Shown here one piece after another: positions 14,001 to 24,800 of a stretch of 64,000 nucleotides of DNA (positions within the stretch are counted from its first letter, which is position 1; every line of letters begins with the position of its first letter). The position numbers and the translations under genes were made by a program. The stretch comes from Hippopus hippopus (Eukaryota > Mollusca > Bivalvia > Cardiida > Cardiidae), in assembly GCA_946811185.2 (NCBI GenBank), contig OX328099.1, positions 18,379,859 through 18,443,858 on the forward strand, written 5' to 3'. Below the pieces are notes generated by a model. It did no database searches, was not told where the DNA came from, and saw only the letters and a list, made by a program, of their open reading frames with translations.

Positions 14001-17000
14001 ACAGCTTCTTCATGACCTGAAGTATCAAATAAAAATGGTATATTTTCATGATGGCTGAGAATTTTAGAAAATTTGGGTTTTCAAAATTAAGAGCATAAGA
14101 AGTAAAAAGAAGTAAAAAAGAACAAGAAATAAATGAGATCTACATGAAAATCCAAAAATAATTTATATAAAAGCAGTTGGGGAAATTGCAGAGTGAGGTC
14201 GAATTTTTTACTAATGTTGCTTCTCAAAAGATGTTGGTGACAGTTGGTTAAACATGAAACAGAAAATTGCATTAATGCTGACAAAAACACCAACAAAGAA
14301 TATTTACTCCTACTTTTCTTGTAAAACATTGACTAATCAAAGTTTAAAAATAAATTTGTGTCCAATCAGATTGAATATCACTACTACAACAATTCCATAG
14401 ATGCGTATCCAGGAGTTACAATTAAGAGGAAGATCAGCCATGAGTAAAAAGACAATAATAATGCAGCACTTTTGGCTTGAAAAGATGAACAATGTCTATT
14501 TCATTAAGTTCACACTGTTAAAGTCAAGATTTACCTTCCATGGTCATAACACATTTCTGGTTGAGCCAGACTTTAGCAGTTTTATCCCAGGATCCACTTA
14601 ACAAAGTACCAAATTTTCCGGTCATTAAGCAGCATACTGGAAAAGAAAAGTACAAATACACACATGTAACAGGAAATTGCTGCTTAAATAGCTCTGTACC
14701 AGAGGACAAAATTTTAGACTTGTCCATATTGAAGGCATTTGCTGACAACTAATGTCAAATGGCCTGAATTGTCTTTGGAAGAGTAGAAATTATTTTGGGT
14801 AAAGGAAAAAACGCAGGTTACCAGTCGAGCACATTATCTCCTTTTCCTACAATGTTTTGAAAATAAACATCTACAAGTACAGAAAACGGACCATATGAAA
14901 AGCAAACGCTTCCTTGCTATGAGAGCTGCTTATTCAAAATTGGAACATGCATGTTTTCTCTCTGTAAACATATGAGCATGTATCTTAAAATGTGGAATTT
15001 TCCTTCAATAGATGCTTTCAAACTTGCCAGTATTAATAGAGGAAAGAAAAGAACATATAAAAGTTTTGTGAATACCATTTTTGAAAAATATTCCTGAACA
15101 TTCCATTTAGAATGTGAAAGCATTAAAAGGATCAATTGATTGATTGATTGTATGGTGTTTAATGCCGTTTTCAACATTATTTCAGTTATATCCTGGTGGC
15201 CAGCGCACCCATCCATGCTTTCCTGGAGTCTCTTTAACCGGCATTCCGCACAATTTTCTTTCCAAGCCACTGGCTGCTTTCCCACATAACCATCGTTGAA
15301 ACAATGATCAGCCGTTGGAATGAATCCTGTCACACTAACTTTCATCAATCCTCGGTCGGAAATTGGCTGAGCCAGGGATCGAACCCACGACCACCTGTTC
15401 TCAAGTCCTGTACGCTACCGACTGAGCTACGGGGGCTTGGCTAGGATCAATTGAAAAACACAAATATGAGCCATGCTCTGACAAAAGGGGGTTTAATGCT
15501 CCTCCATGGTGAATTATACAAAGCTAGGCATCACATAGATATGATGCATAAAATCCATTTTGTCTAACAACTGACAACTAAATCATTGGGTAGAAAGGTC
15601 CTTTGACATGCAGAAGATTGACAAATAACATGGAGTTTTGACCTCGGTTAGCCTGCGCCAACTGTATAGGCTGACCCCGGTAGATACTTTTTGATGATGC
15701 ATTCACCCCTTTTCACAGAGCATGACTCATATATAGACAGGTTTGTATATTTGATCATTGTTTTAAACCATTTTAACTGTATTCAAGTTATATTCCCAAT
15801 ATAGGCTTTGGCTCTGTGTGCCTTGCCCACAGACACTAAGCCTAAACCCAATCATGCCAGCATAATTTATACCTAGATTATGTGCCAGCACTTATACCCA
15901 GATTATGTAATAATGTTTTGTTTTTCATGTTTAGCACCATTTTCAACATGATTTAGTTATAATACTGTAGCCATTGAACATACTTGTGCATTTCTCAATT
16001 TTCTTTCACTACATTTATATGTAGCAAAACAGATCTTCTGCATAAGGGCAAAGTTGTCTGCAGTTCTCAAGTAATGATTTAACCCTTTACTACACAATCT
16101 TTTTACGATCCTAAGAAAGAAAGCTTTTGAAAACATTGTGGAAAAAGAGAAAATGCTGGTAACCAACATTTTTCCTTTTCCCATAATGTTTTCTTTCTTT
16201 CCCAAATCAAATTTTAATTTTTGAGTCATACTTTTTTTTTTTGTCATCTGCAAATGCTTTCAATTTGAACCAGTCTCAAGTTTGTTGTTTGGTGAAGAGT
16301 TGACTCTTTACAATACGACAAAATTGAAGACTAGTCCAAACTCAAAGCAGTTGTAGATGACAAATTTAACGTGGCTCAAGTGATGAGATTTGTCTCAGAA
16401 AGGGTAGAAAACATTGTGGGAAAAGGAAATATTGTTTGTTACCCTCATTTTCTTCTTTTCTCATAATGTTTTCACAAGTCCTTTTCTTTTACGTTCGTGA
16501 AAAGTTGTGATTGTGGTAAAAGGTCAAAGGCTGAAATATTACCTGTATTTGTGTGTCCTGTTAATTTATAGATAGGTTCTGGAGAATCAGGGGTAAATGC
16601 TAGAATGGTGCTGTCATTACTTCCAGTAAATATGACTCCGTGTTGGTGTTTGTCATCTGGTGGCATGCAAGCTACACTTGAGATATAACGAGTGTGACCA
16701 CTTACACAGTGGCCTTCATGATATCCACTGTTATTTCTGAAAAGAAAAGTTATGTATGGGTTATTTTGAAAAAGCTGTGAAATAAGATGATTTGTTTTTA
16801 CAGCTTGACTCACTACCCCTTAATTTGAAAACCAACCTTGCAAACAGGAATTTGAATTTCAGTTTGATATTTGGCCCTTTACCAGATGAACAAAGTCTAG
16901 ACTTGTCCAAATCAAAAGCATAACCAGACAACAAATTACATATGGTTGTAATGACCAGGTGTCTTTGTAAGGGTAGAAAATGGAGTGGGAAAAAGACAAA

Positions 17001-18535
17001 ATGCTGGTTACCAGTCAGTGGCTTTGGAAAGACAGTTGTGTCAGTACTGGTGTGAGAAAGCCAGGAAACACATGGGTGCGTCACTGACCACCATGATATG
17101 ACCTAAGCTGTTAAAATGGCGTTGAACTGCAATACAACAGTCTCCCTAAAAAGCATCTACAACAAAATTTAAACAAATTTTCCTCTTTATTATAAATGTA
17201 CTACAACAGTTAAGTCACTTTCATAATCAATTTGATGTCAAAAATACAAAAATAGCTAATCTAAAAGTATATAGAATGGCCAAACTGTAGACCCTTTAGC
17301 ATCATGTACAGCATGCATGAGCGTCTAGTCATCTACAGGCCTAGAGGTGACAGCATGTCTAAATAAAACATTTCTCTTTTTTTTTTCCCCCCATTAGAAA
17401 ATGGAATAGTTTCTCCAGTTTATTAAATTACTAAAACCTGTGCTCTGATGGCTTATTTGTAACTTTTTTGTTGCAAAAATTTACAAATGAATTGCAGGTT
17501 ATTAACATGTGCACGTTAGAATTTATACTCTGTGAGAAATGCACCCTCTCCTGTTTTATGATCATGTAGTTCAAACCCATCCCTGAACAAATTTATGTGT
17601 TTTTTTTTTTTTCAATACAAATGCACCTTAATGACCATTTTCTTCAACCATTCAAATTCATCTAATAAGCATAAGGATACTACCTTATCAAATTTCATGA
17701 CATGAACTGAATTTAACTCTTGAGATGTAGTTTTTTTTTTTCTTACAACTTTGTAAATCATACGCACGCCGGCCAATGGTTTGGTAGTGTAAAGAACAAA
17801 ATAAAAAAATACCCTTAAAATCATCAAAATTTATGGCAGTGGGGATAGGTTTTGAATTAAATCAATCATAATCATATTTTTTAATGTACATTATTGTTTA
17901 TAAAATCTGCTAGACACTTGTAGACACTTGTAGACACCTGTAGATGCTTGTGGATACTTGTAGATGCTGCTTAGGGAGACCCCCAATACTAAGCTGGTAA
18001 CCAGCATTTTCTCCTTTTCCACAATATTTTCTAAACTATCAAAGACAAATTTCATTATTTGAGACACGTTTGAATTATTGTATGCACATGCTTTCAATTT
18101 GATAGGGGCCAAATTTTGTCATTTGGTAATGGGTTAAGTGGAAATAAGTGTGAGCAAAGGAGAGACTGACTGTGAAAAGGAACTCCTGAGGCAATTTCAG
18201 GATTAGGTTTGATACTACAATGATGAAATACATCTTTACATCATCTTGATAATCAAGTATAAAATTTTCAAAACAACAACTGCTGATTTTCATGATAACA
18301 CTCATGATACATGGGTGGGGTATGAAACTAGCTGCGTCATTTTCGAACACCAGAAATTCAGACTCTAATATCATTGAAAAGGTTTAACTCACTCGTTCGG
18401 CACCCACACTTTGGCAGTCCTGTCTCGCGAACCAGAAACAATGCCATTCACAGGAAAAGCTGTAGCAGTCACTGCTCTCACATCCTGTTCATGGCCAAAT
18501 AGTTGACATCGCAGTTGGTATGCTGCGGCCGCCAT
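4984..18535 (-). CDS. PLAA: PLAA (phospholipase A2-activating protein / Ufd3-Doa1 homologue), 10 exons, 3' part missing
   Basis: Ubiquitin-binding cofactor of the p97/VCP ATPase, acting in ubiquitin-dependent sorting and turnover in cytosol and nucleus. Ten exons join in frame into about 581 codons. Residues ~1-300 form WD40 repeats ([53 protein letters not shown]). Residues ~340-465 match the PFU ubiquitin-binding domain ([37 protein letters not shown]). Then comes a glycine-rich linker with DPFTGxGRYVP-like repeats, and [13 protein letters not shown], which in the family precedes the PUL domain. The start at 18535 has ATGGCGGCCGCA and begins the first propeller strand directly. The frame is open (phase 1) at 4984. 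The PUL domain, about 250 residues in the family, is not recognisable in the rest of the window and probably lies beyond position 1. Introns are full of MITEs and SINEs. Divergently paired with MRPL13. Confidence 0.95.
5168..5349 (+). mobile_element. Family C element
   Basis: GTGTAGATCAAGATCAGACT followed by TTTCTAGA-type right arm ending in TTAA. The return arm of the palindrome is lost here. Confidence 0.6.
5335..5526 (-). mobile_element. Family A copy
   Basis: Inverted, diverged copy with intact flanks of the stem (AACATTGTGGG); overlaps the TTAA end of a family C element. Confidence 0.7.
5635..5720. repeat. Family C fragment
   Basis: GAGACTGCACAATCTGCACA and a decayed return arm; 500 bp of otherwise featureless PLAA intron surround it. 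Confidence 0.4.
6050..6165 (-). mobile_element. Family A remnant
   Basis: Only the stem and the left arm remain (GAAAATATTGTGGGAAAG, CTCAGGATTGTGTAG). Confidence 0.55.
6310..6534 (-). CDS. PLAA: PLAA exon 9 (DPFTG/RYVP linker)
   Basis: Low-complexity Gly/Ser linker with [33 protein letters not shown] and a decayed DPITG. This repeated motif is a hallmark of the PLAA linker. Donor GTACGT. Confidence 0.94.
6575..6835. mobile_element. Family B palindromic element
   Basis: Core fold-back of GTATCGACTCATGTCAGCC against GACTGACATGGGTAGATAC, with side arms (GGTGATGACTTGCTTGGTA) shared by the copies at 15.5, 34.3, 50.1 and 61.1 kb. Confidence 0.75.
6993..7231 (-). mobile_element. Family A copy with a lengthened centre
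   Basis: The stem is split by a short duplication (GCTGGTAATGAATTGCTGG), apparently from slippage at the palindrome centre. Confidence 0.78.
7429..7648 (-). CDS. PLAA: PLAA exon 8 (PFU, second half)
   Basis: [20 protein letters not shown], then [14 protein letters not shown] and [13 protein letters not shown] complete the PFU domain; the first DPFTG motif closes the exon. Acceptor TTTGCAG lies only about 13 bp from the tail of a SINE inserted upstream (7662-7943). Confidence 0.95.
7662..7943 (-). mobile_element. tRNA-derived SINE with target-site duplication
   Basis: Flanked by direct repeats CAAAGTATCA at 7652-7661 and 7944-7953. tRNA-like head at the right (GTAGCTCAGTCGGTAGCTA on minus), tail at the left, 13 bp from the acceptor of PLAA exon 8. 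Confidence 0.88.
8094..8324 (+). mobile_element. Family A copy
   Basis: Full length, TTAA at both ends, stem with a single centre mismatch. Confidence 0.83.
8870..9117 (-). mobile_element. Family A copy
   Basis: Full length but with a ~20-bp insertion in the left stem arm (TTCGTTGGACACTG). Confidence 0.75.
9348..9545 (-). mobile_element. Family A copy, centre deleted, end duplicated
   Basis: Both ends are present but the palindrome is gone. The segment CAAAAGCCTTCTTT and its left end recur once more at 9478-9545. Confidence 0.65.
9577..9740 (+). mobile_element. Family A copy, 3' part lost
   Basis: Left end, stem and the CAAAGACAAATCTCATCATT stretch remain. Confidence 0.65.
9815..10050 (+). 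mobile_element. Family A copy
   Basis: Full length, A-rich expansion in the left arm; ends 25 bp from PLAA exon 7's donor. Confidence 0.78.
10075..10235 (-). CDS. PLAA: PLAA exon 7 (PFU, first half)
   Basis: Encodes [34 protein letters not shown] and KTTYEGQ, the start of the PFU ubiquitin-binding fold. Acceptor TATATAG, donor GTAGGA, leaves in phase 0. Confidence 0.94.
10252..10460 (+). mobile_element. Family A copy, shortened stem
   Basis: Left stem arm mostly missing; begins about 17 bp upstream of PLAA exon 7's acceptor, so it borders the splice site. Confidence 0.78.
10584..10872. repeat. Two ~83-bp direct repeats about 205 bp apart
   Basis: Blocks at 10584-10665 and 10788-10872 share GAAATACA, CAGGCAGGTTTT and AAGTGCTTA and end ACCAAACC-ACTCT. 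The origin is unknown. Confidence 0.6.
10998..11158 (-). CDS. PLAA: PLAA exon 6
   Basis: Last WD40 strand ([17 protein letters not shown]), then the hinge with [19 protein letters not shown] that leads into the PFU domain in this family. Donor GTAAGC. Confidence 0.93.
11211..12045. mobile_element. Possible element bordered by poly-G tracts
   Basis: G tracts at 11211-11237 and ~12013-12031 border an ~800-bp block. Related ACTCGTCC/GGACGAGTGGAATTTTC phrases occur at both sides. The borders are guesses. Confidence 0.3.
12489..12690 (+). mobile_element. Family A copy
   Basis: Diverged stem, intact TTTGTTGTCTGCAAATGG right arm; ends without a clear TTAA. Confidence 0.72.
12883..13186 (-). CDS. 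PLAA: PLAA exon 5
   Basis: The largest PLAA exon (304 bp) carries two and a half WD40 repeats: [44 protein letters not shown] and [10 protein letters not shown]. Donor GTAAAA; leaves in phase 2. Confidence 0.95.
13330..13442. repeat. Short inverted-repeat element
   Basis: GTGTCTAAAAAT...AATGTTATCTGAC at the left and GTTAGATAACATT...GTAGACAC at the right form ~30-bp arms. Confidence 0.6.
13897..14016 (-). CDS. PLAA: PLAA exon 4
   Basis: 120 bp between acceptor ACTTCAG and donor GTACAA. Encodes a whole WD40 repeat: [16 protein letters not shown] then [16 protein letters not shown]. Confidence 0.94.
14535..14636 (-). CDS. PLAA: PLAA exon 3
   Basis: Acceptor TTTTCCAG, donor GTAAAT, 102 bp. Encodes the WD40 core [18 protein letters not shown] and KCVMTMEG, close to the vertebrate PLAA blade. 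Confidence 0.94.
14690..14870 (-). mobile_element. Family A copy, left end lost
   Basis: Right arm (GACAAAATTTTAGACTTGTC) and a decayed stem; stops at TTTTGAAAATAAAC. Confidence 0.7.
15139..15442 (-). mobile_element. Full-length tRNA-derived SINE with target-site duplication
   Basis: Flanked by AGGATCAATTGA on both sides. Head on minus: GTAGCTCAGTCGGTAGCGTA and GGGTTCGATCC; tail ATTTCAGTTATATCC... ending in (GATT)n at the left border. Confidence 0.9.
15462..15742. mobile_element. Family B element
   Basis: Ends GAGCCATGCTCTGAC and CACAGAGCATGACTC; core GGTTAGCCTGCGCCAAC... with a decayed return arm. Confidence 0.72.
16080..16303 (+). mobile_element. Family A copy, tail-to-tail pair
   Basis: Ends GGTGAAGAGTTGA; TTGA (16300-16303, decayed TTAA) is shared with the inverted neighbour. 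Confidence 0.8.
16300..16527 (-). mobile_element. Family A copy, inverted partner
   Basis: Complete inverted copy whose left end lies about 16 bp beyond PLAA exon 2's donor site. Confidence 0.8.
16543..16736 (-). CDS. PLAA: PLAA exon 2
   Basis: Acceptor TTTTCAG. Encodes the second WD40 blade ([39 protein letters not shown]). Donor GTAATA; enters in phase 2 and leaves in phase 1. Confidence 0.93.
16873..17020 (-). mobile_element. Family A half-copy fused to a SINE
   Basis: Right arm and first stem arm are normal up to TGCTGGTTACCAG, where the sequence switches into a SINE body. Confidence 0.78.
17022..17140 (+). mobile_element. SINE fragment replacing the second half of a family A copy
   Basis: GTACTGGTGTGAGAAAGCC, ATATGACC and the tail GTTAAAATGGCGTTGAA. 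No tRNA head. Confidence 0.6.
17921..17966. repeat. 12-bp tandem repeat
   Basis: About four units of GTAGACACTTGT-type sequence. Confidence 0.8.
17990..18136 (+). mobile_element. Family A half-copy
   Basis: Starts at the palindrome centre (GCTGGTAACCAGC) and continues to a normal right end (GGTAATGGGTTAA). Confidence 0.75.
18393..18535 (-). CDS. PLAA: PLAA exon 1
   Basis: Start codon at 18535-18533. Encodes the first WD40 strand ([34 protein letters not shown]). Donor GTGAGT follows at 18392; phase 2. Confidence 0.93.
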
Positions 18536-18869
18536 TCCTTCTTCTTTCTTTCGCCGGCCGGTGACGATACAAAACCAATTTATGTTTCTTATGAACTTAA
18601 AACGCCCAGTCTTGTCCGCTCTGTAAACGGTAACTTGTTGATAATCTCAGTGATTTACGTGTCAAAGTGCCTGCGTATCTCTTGTTGCCGAGGTGTTAGA
18701 GGTTGTACCAGGACTGTTTATCAGCGTTAAAACTTACGGTGACACCGCTAAGGACATGTACGCAAGATAAACTTGTTGAAATTCCAGTTTTGTGGTAGTT
18801 TTGAACCAAAAATAGGTTTATAACGATGTTCTCGTGAAATTACACACATTACAAAAACAACCAAGGCCG
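18536..18869. promoter_or_regulatory. Divergent promoter between PLAA and MRPL13
   Basis: Two start codons point away from each other across 334 bp, with more CpG than the surroundings and no obvious TATA box. Both 5' UTRs and any shared promoter must lie here. Inferred from gene layout only; transcription starts are not visible. Confidence 0.7.
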
Positions 18870-18890
18870 ATGGCACACAACAGAGTGAAG
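18870..18890 (+). CDS. MRPL13: MRPL13 exon 1
   Basis: Seven codons, MAHNRVK, followed by donor GTAATT. Chosen because phase 0 joins it to QWAVMSRTWW, reproducing the family's short N-terminus; no other upstream start does this. Confidence 0.82.
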
Positions 18891-21800
18891 GTAATTAGTT
18901 GACATTGTGTTTGAACTTTGAGTGTGTCCCAGACCCGCGAAAACACATGAAAAAATGTAGGGCAAAGGGATACCAAATTTTGCATGTAGCTTCATGTAAT
19001 AGAACTCGACCAAGTTGCTTCACATTATAGCCCTTGGGTCATAATTGGCCCCATCCCAGGAGTCACAAGTTTTACATAGCCTTATATAGTAAAAAATTAA
19101 AAAATCTTGTTCCTTACCATAAGGCATACCTAGACTAGGTATGCCTTACGGTCAGGAACAAGATTTTTTAAATTTTCCTAGTCTCAATAATGAGACGCTA
19201 CAGTGGTTTTTTCATATTTTGACATTTATTGTGCACAGTACCATCTCAAGTCCATTGTAAATTTTCCGGTAGCAAAGATAGAGCGCTACACTGACTCTGT
19301 TCTGTCGGTTTAAGCTGTATTGCAGCAAAATGCAATTAACTTTTAGTAACATACATGACCAAAGACAAATTATCAAACCTTTCATCACCTAAAGAGCTTG
19401 TACAAGTCGTTTATAACATGTGAATCTTGGAAAAGAACTGACGAAATTTGTCACTCGTCACAACTCGGCCGATTCCGTACCTACATCTAACCTCGTCTGT
19501 ATATAACGGTCGTTTCCACTTGAACTGCTAATCATGTGATCTTATACATGGCGGCGCCACTGTAAGTCATTTAGCAATGACATAAACAACCTCAATGAAG
19601 TTATACACATCTATCAGTATCTACATGTCTATGAAAACTTCATTCGGAATTAATAAACCATGTTAAGAAATGAATGTACAGACTGTTTGTCAACTGAAAA
19701 TTGGTTAGAAAGATTTCGATAAAAATTGAGACTCGGCTTTTCATTTTTTAAGAGGAGCCTTACAATTTCCATAACGATAAACAGGTGTATTTCCGGCGAT
19801 GTAATATACCCTGTAGGTGCATATCAAGCTACCAGATACAGCCAAGGGACTTGATGGCTCACATCATCGGAGGTATGCCGAATGTTACCGTGTGTAACAG
19901 CCATTTTGTATGTTTTCGGGAACATAAACAACTCGAGTAACACATGAAATGAACTGTCTTTTCTTATGTTCAGCATTTAAATTGAAAATATTTATACTTA
20001 AAACGAAGGGTTATTGAATACACAAGCAACAGGTATGTTCAAATCCTAGTTTTGTGCTCAATTTTTGAAATTATGAGAGTTCAAACTTGTGCATGGGTGT
20101 GGAAATCTTGAAATTTTCTACTTGTCCATGAACAAGTAAAAAAAAAATCTACTTGTCCGTCATGGAAGCTTACTTGTCCAAAACAAAACAAAGATCTGAT
20201 TGAATGTAGTTTGTAGATAAATGATATTCTTTTAACCATTTAAATTTGCTTTGTTTTGGTTTTTAATAATAATAATGAAAAATAAATCAAGCAAACCTTA
20301 TTGGAGAGGTCATCAGACCTCTCCAACAGTGGTGAGTTTAAAAGGCAGACTGCCACAGAATTTGCTGTCTAAATCCATTTTTCTTGTGAAATTGTACTGA
20401 TACACAGTCTGTTTCGTCATGGTTTTGTAAATAAAGCGAAATCAAAAAACCGAAACAGGAAATAGACGTGGTTTATTTTTATGTGACGAATTTCAGAAAA
20501 TATTTGTTATATTAATTTGCCATGGCTGCAAATGACCTCTCAAATAATTGTAATTTTTCAGTAAGCAAATAAATCTAAGCAGAAAAAAAAAAGAAGAATT
20601 TCGGTAAAAAGGAGAAAGAAGACCGCTGGATAAGATCATGCGACTTGAAAACGCGACAAGAAGGTCAAATGACCGTCATGTAAAGCATATGAGGTTTCTC
20701 TGCGGCGGCTTTTTTACTTGTTTGTTTACATGTACCAAAATATATTGATATCAAAAGCCAATAAACTATTGGAAAACAATGATGCTGACCTCTCCTGGCT
20801 TCTTTTGTAAAGAAGCCAACTTGTATTTTATTGCTGCTGAAACTTGCATGTCGTCACTGATCTTTGAATTGGTTCTAACATGATATTAATGTAATTATGA
20901 AAAAATATTTTAATCCGTAATTGAATACCTTCGAAGTATTGGTTAAGGAACTTCTTACAAGGAAGATAAAATCGAGGTGCAAAAACGGCCGCATATTACA
21001 CTGACCTTATCATAGGTGATAAAATCAGAGTCAGCCAAATGTTTATTTTTGGGATTCCAGAAATTTGGGGATAGTTTCTCATAATTCAGTTTAAAAATGT
21101 TGCTGTTTACGAAGTGAGACGATGAGAGAACATTTCATCTTTCACAAGGATAATGTTATAATATGGATCTTTACTTTCAATTTCGTCCTCATTTTCTACT
21201 TGTCTGTGGACAAGTAGATTGCAAGATGCCACTTGTCCGACGTCAAATTTACCCGAGTCGGACGTAGGATTTCCTCACCCCTGTTGCACACAAAATCTGT
21301 GCTGAGATTTCAACTGTTTTTGTCTTGATTGTCTCTGTACCCAGAAGCGACCAGTCAAAAAGTAACATCGCCTTTGGGGACAGTTATCTGTACTAAAGGC
21401 ATACCCTACCAAATATGGCATGCACATAGACTTTGTTACTCTTTACCTCCCTTGATGCTGATGATAATATGCAATATACCTTCATGTACAGGATGTAGGA
21501 AGAGAGCTTTTAATATTAATTTAGAAACAGGATGGGTATGTAAGCCAGTGATTTAATCGACCCAATCAGCCACTTCAATCGACCACTTGTGACCAGTATT
21601 GACGGGTTATAACTGGTTAAAACCGCCGGCTGGGTCAATACTCATATTGACCGGCTTTTTGCCAACCTTGGCCTTACAAAAACAATAAGTATCTTAATTT
21701 TATCATTCTATGGCAAAACAGAGATTTGTTGAGGTGTTTCATTCTTTCTCATTGAAGTTCAAAATTTGCTGAAACAAGTAGATCTATTGCACTGTACGTA

Positions 21801-24800
21801 ATCCCCGAAATTCACATTTTTGTACATATCCTTGTGTAAATTAGTTCAAGCATCTCTTTATTTCTTTACAGAGAATTCATCATTGGCAGAAACATATTAC
21901 GATAGACATATTTTTCCAGAATTTTATCGAGAGAAACAGTCATGACAGAACAATTTAAGTAACCTATCTGCTATATACTGTATATGTATTTACTGTGGTT
22001 GTTTGGGGGCCCCTGGCTAGAGTAACCTAGGAAGTCAGTTTATCTAATCACCACAGATCCATGTGTTGGTGTTGTGTATTTATGCTTTTTGGATAGAAAA
22101 TGTTCAGTTTTCAGTGAGAGTGATTTATTTTGATAATTATCTATTGTTATGCTCAGATGAGTTGATAATGATTTATGTCTCTGTCAATGCAAATTAAGGG
22201 CATGGTGCATTTATCATTTGTCTGAAAGGCAGTGGAGCAATACAGGGCCATCATGGCCCTCTTGTATCATATCCCTCTGATCGTTAATTTTGCTATAATT
22301 ATGCATTTTTGAAAGATGGGTTATATGGGGCCAGAAATGTAGTATGAAATTTGTCTGTTACAAAAAAAAAATCTTAACATGATGCATATTGTTATGAGTC
22401 TGACAATGTGTTATAGTACAGTCTATTAAAGTTCCAGTCTATCACTGAATAATGAATTGTAAGACTAGACTTTAAGTTTGCTACTTAGATTCCAGTTTTA
22501 CAATTCATGTTGCTGGCCTCCAGCTGTTTGGCCCCAGGTGGACCTCTAGGGACAACATACATTGGGCATAAATTTAATGATAAAAAAATGTTTTAATTCT
22601 TAAATTCTCAATGAATTTTTTCTTTGTCATTTACAGCAGTGGGCAGTGATGTCCCGTACATGGTGGCTGTATGACGCCAAGTTCCAGTGTGCATTTAGAT
22701 CAGCTGAGAAGATTTCAATGTATCTAGAGGGTAGACACAAGCCACTTTATCATCCAGTTTGTAAGTTCACATGCAACAGTAACTAAAGTGTTAGACCAGT
22801 TAATTACATTGTGCAGGTTAATTTTTGCCCCCACACAAAATTTTTCTAAAGGACAAAATTATTAAATAATTAATCCTTTACAACACGACAAAATTATAAA
22901 CGGATCCAAATTGGAAGCATTTCCAAAGGACAAAGTAAATGTGGCACAAGTAATGGGATTTGTCTGTAAAAAAAAAGAAAACATTGTGGGAAAAGAAGAA
23001 AATGCTGGTTACCAGCATTTTCTCCTTCTCCCACAATGTTTTCAAAAGGGTTGTTAAAACTGGGGATTGTGTGGTAAAGAGTTAAAGAAAAAAATAGGAA
23101 AGTGGAGCAATTGTGCAGAATAAGCAGCTGTGTGGTTTTTCCAAAATGTATGCAATCAGTTTTATAATTTTGTGTTTATGAACTACATATATTTAGTGGT
23201 ACAATGATACCAGTCTCTCTGCAAATTATAAGGGCAGTTCATGTGTTACTATCAATATGTCATTTCCACAATGCTGTCAAAAATCTGACACCAGCCAATC
23301 AAAAGTTGTATTACGTTCAAATTTAGAAAATTTTGGAGAATATAAGACTGAGAATGTTCTAAGAATGGTTGGTGAATACGGAACCAGGTCAAATGTAAAG
23401 TTGTGTATATTTGTAAAATAATTTATAATAATTCCTTTTATTTCATAGTATTGTAAGGTGCCTCTTAATTCAGCGGGGAAATATTAACATTTGTGCTGCA
23501 AGTTCGAGCACCACAAGTCTTACTGGAGTTTGGAACTGATGGAAGTGCCCTTGGGCAAGAGAATTTAAACATTTGGGCTTTGGCCTAATACTCATTTCCT
23601 TTTTTTTTTTTTTTTCACTTTTAGCTGATGTGGGGGACCATGTTGTTGTGATCAATTGTAGGAAAGTAGCCCTTGCAGAGGATCTATGGAGGACCTACAA
23701 ATACTTCCATCATACAGGGTTAGTAACCAGGGGCAGCAAATTTTGTTAGATACTCTGATACGAAATTAGGTTGATTAAAAAAATTGCGTTGAAAATCTAT
23801 TTTTGCCAGATTTTCCTACTGCATACAGACAGTGTAAATACTAGATAGGACTACTTTTTGTGCAGTCTGATCTTGATCTGTACCGTTTGCGAAAGCTCTT
23901 CACCCTTTACCGCACAATCCTTAGTTTTAACAACCCCGAGAAAAAAGGCTTTTGAAAACAATTTGGGAAAAGGAGAAAATGCTGATAACCAGCATTTTCT
24001 GCTTTTCCTACAATGTTTTCTACCTCATCAAGGACAAATACTATCATTTGAAAAACATTTGAATTGTCATCTGTAAATTCATTCAATATAGATGAGTCTA
24101 AAATTTTTTCATGGGGTAAAACTGCCCCAAGCTTGATAAGAGGTATTTACCATACTGGGTTTTGATCATACAATTTTTTCTCTGTAGGTATAAGAAAGGC
24201 GCATCAGAGATGAGTGCTTGGAGATTACATGATGCTGATCCAGTGCAGGTAGGTCCACGTCTCTGTCTTACTAGTTTAAACTTTATAGGTGACTAAACCA
24301 CAGCACTTACATTTTTTGAGTAAAGGAAGATTTTAGGAGGTCAAAGTTATAGTCAGTAAGATTTTGTTACTTCTAACAAGCAATTGATCTTTGCCCCATG
24401 TAGTATGAAAAAAATTAAAATACTGGCTTTTCAAATTTTTTTTGTAAGGTAATAGGTTACAATGATAATAAAGAGAAATCAGAGTCATAATTATATGGAA
24501 TAATGTTAGTTATTGGTCCATCAGTCTGTTTACAAAAACTTAATATAAAGCCAAGCAAATGATTTTGTCAGAAACCAGATGATATGTTGTTGTTTAATTA
24601 TTTATTGTATACCAGTAAATTTTCCAGCTCAAATACATGCGTCACAATCGGATCAAATAACACACACAACAGAAAAAAAAATCCATATCTACACACTGTG
24701 AAATACGGTTCCAAGTATGGTATGAAGATGTATCTCGCGCACAGATTAAGCATGCATTGATTTGCGATTTGATTAGTCAAAATGTTATGCTGTAATATTA

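Larger units (their letters stand above)
18891..22636. other. MRPL13 intron 1
   Basis: Holds an imperfect fold-back at 19090-19178, a possible element at ~20085-21290, and a hairpin GAGAGGTCATCAGACCTCTC near 20304. ATGGCGGCGCCACT followed by GTAAGT at 19551 resembles a first exon but joins nothing in frame that I can find. Confidence 0.5.
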
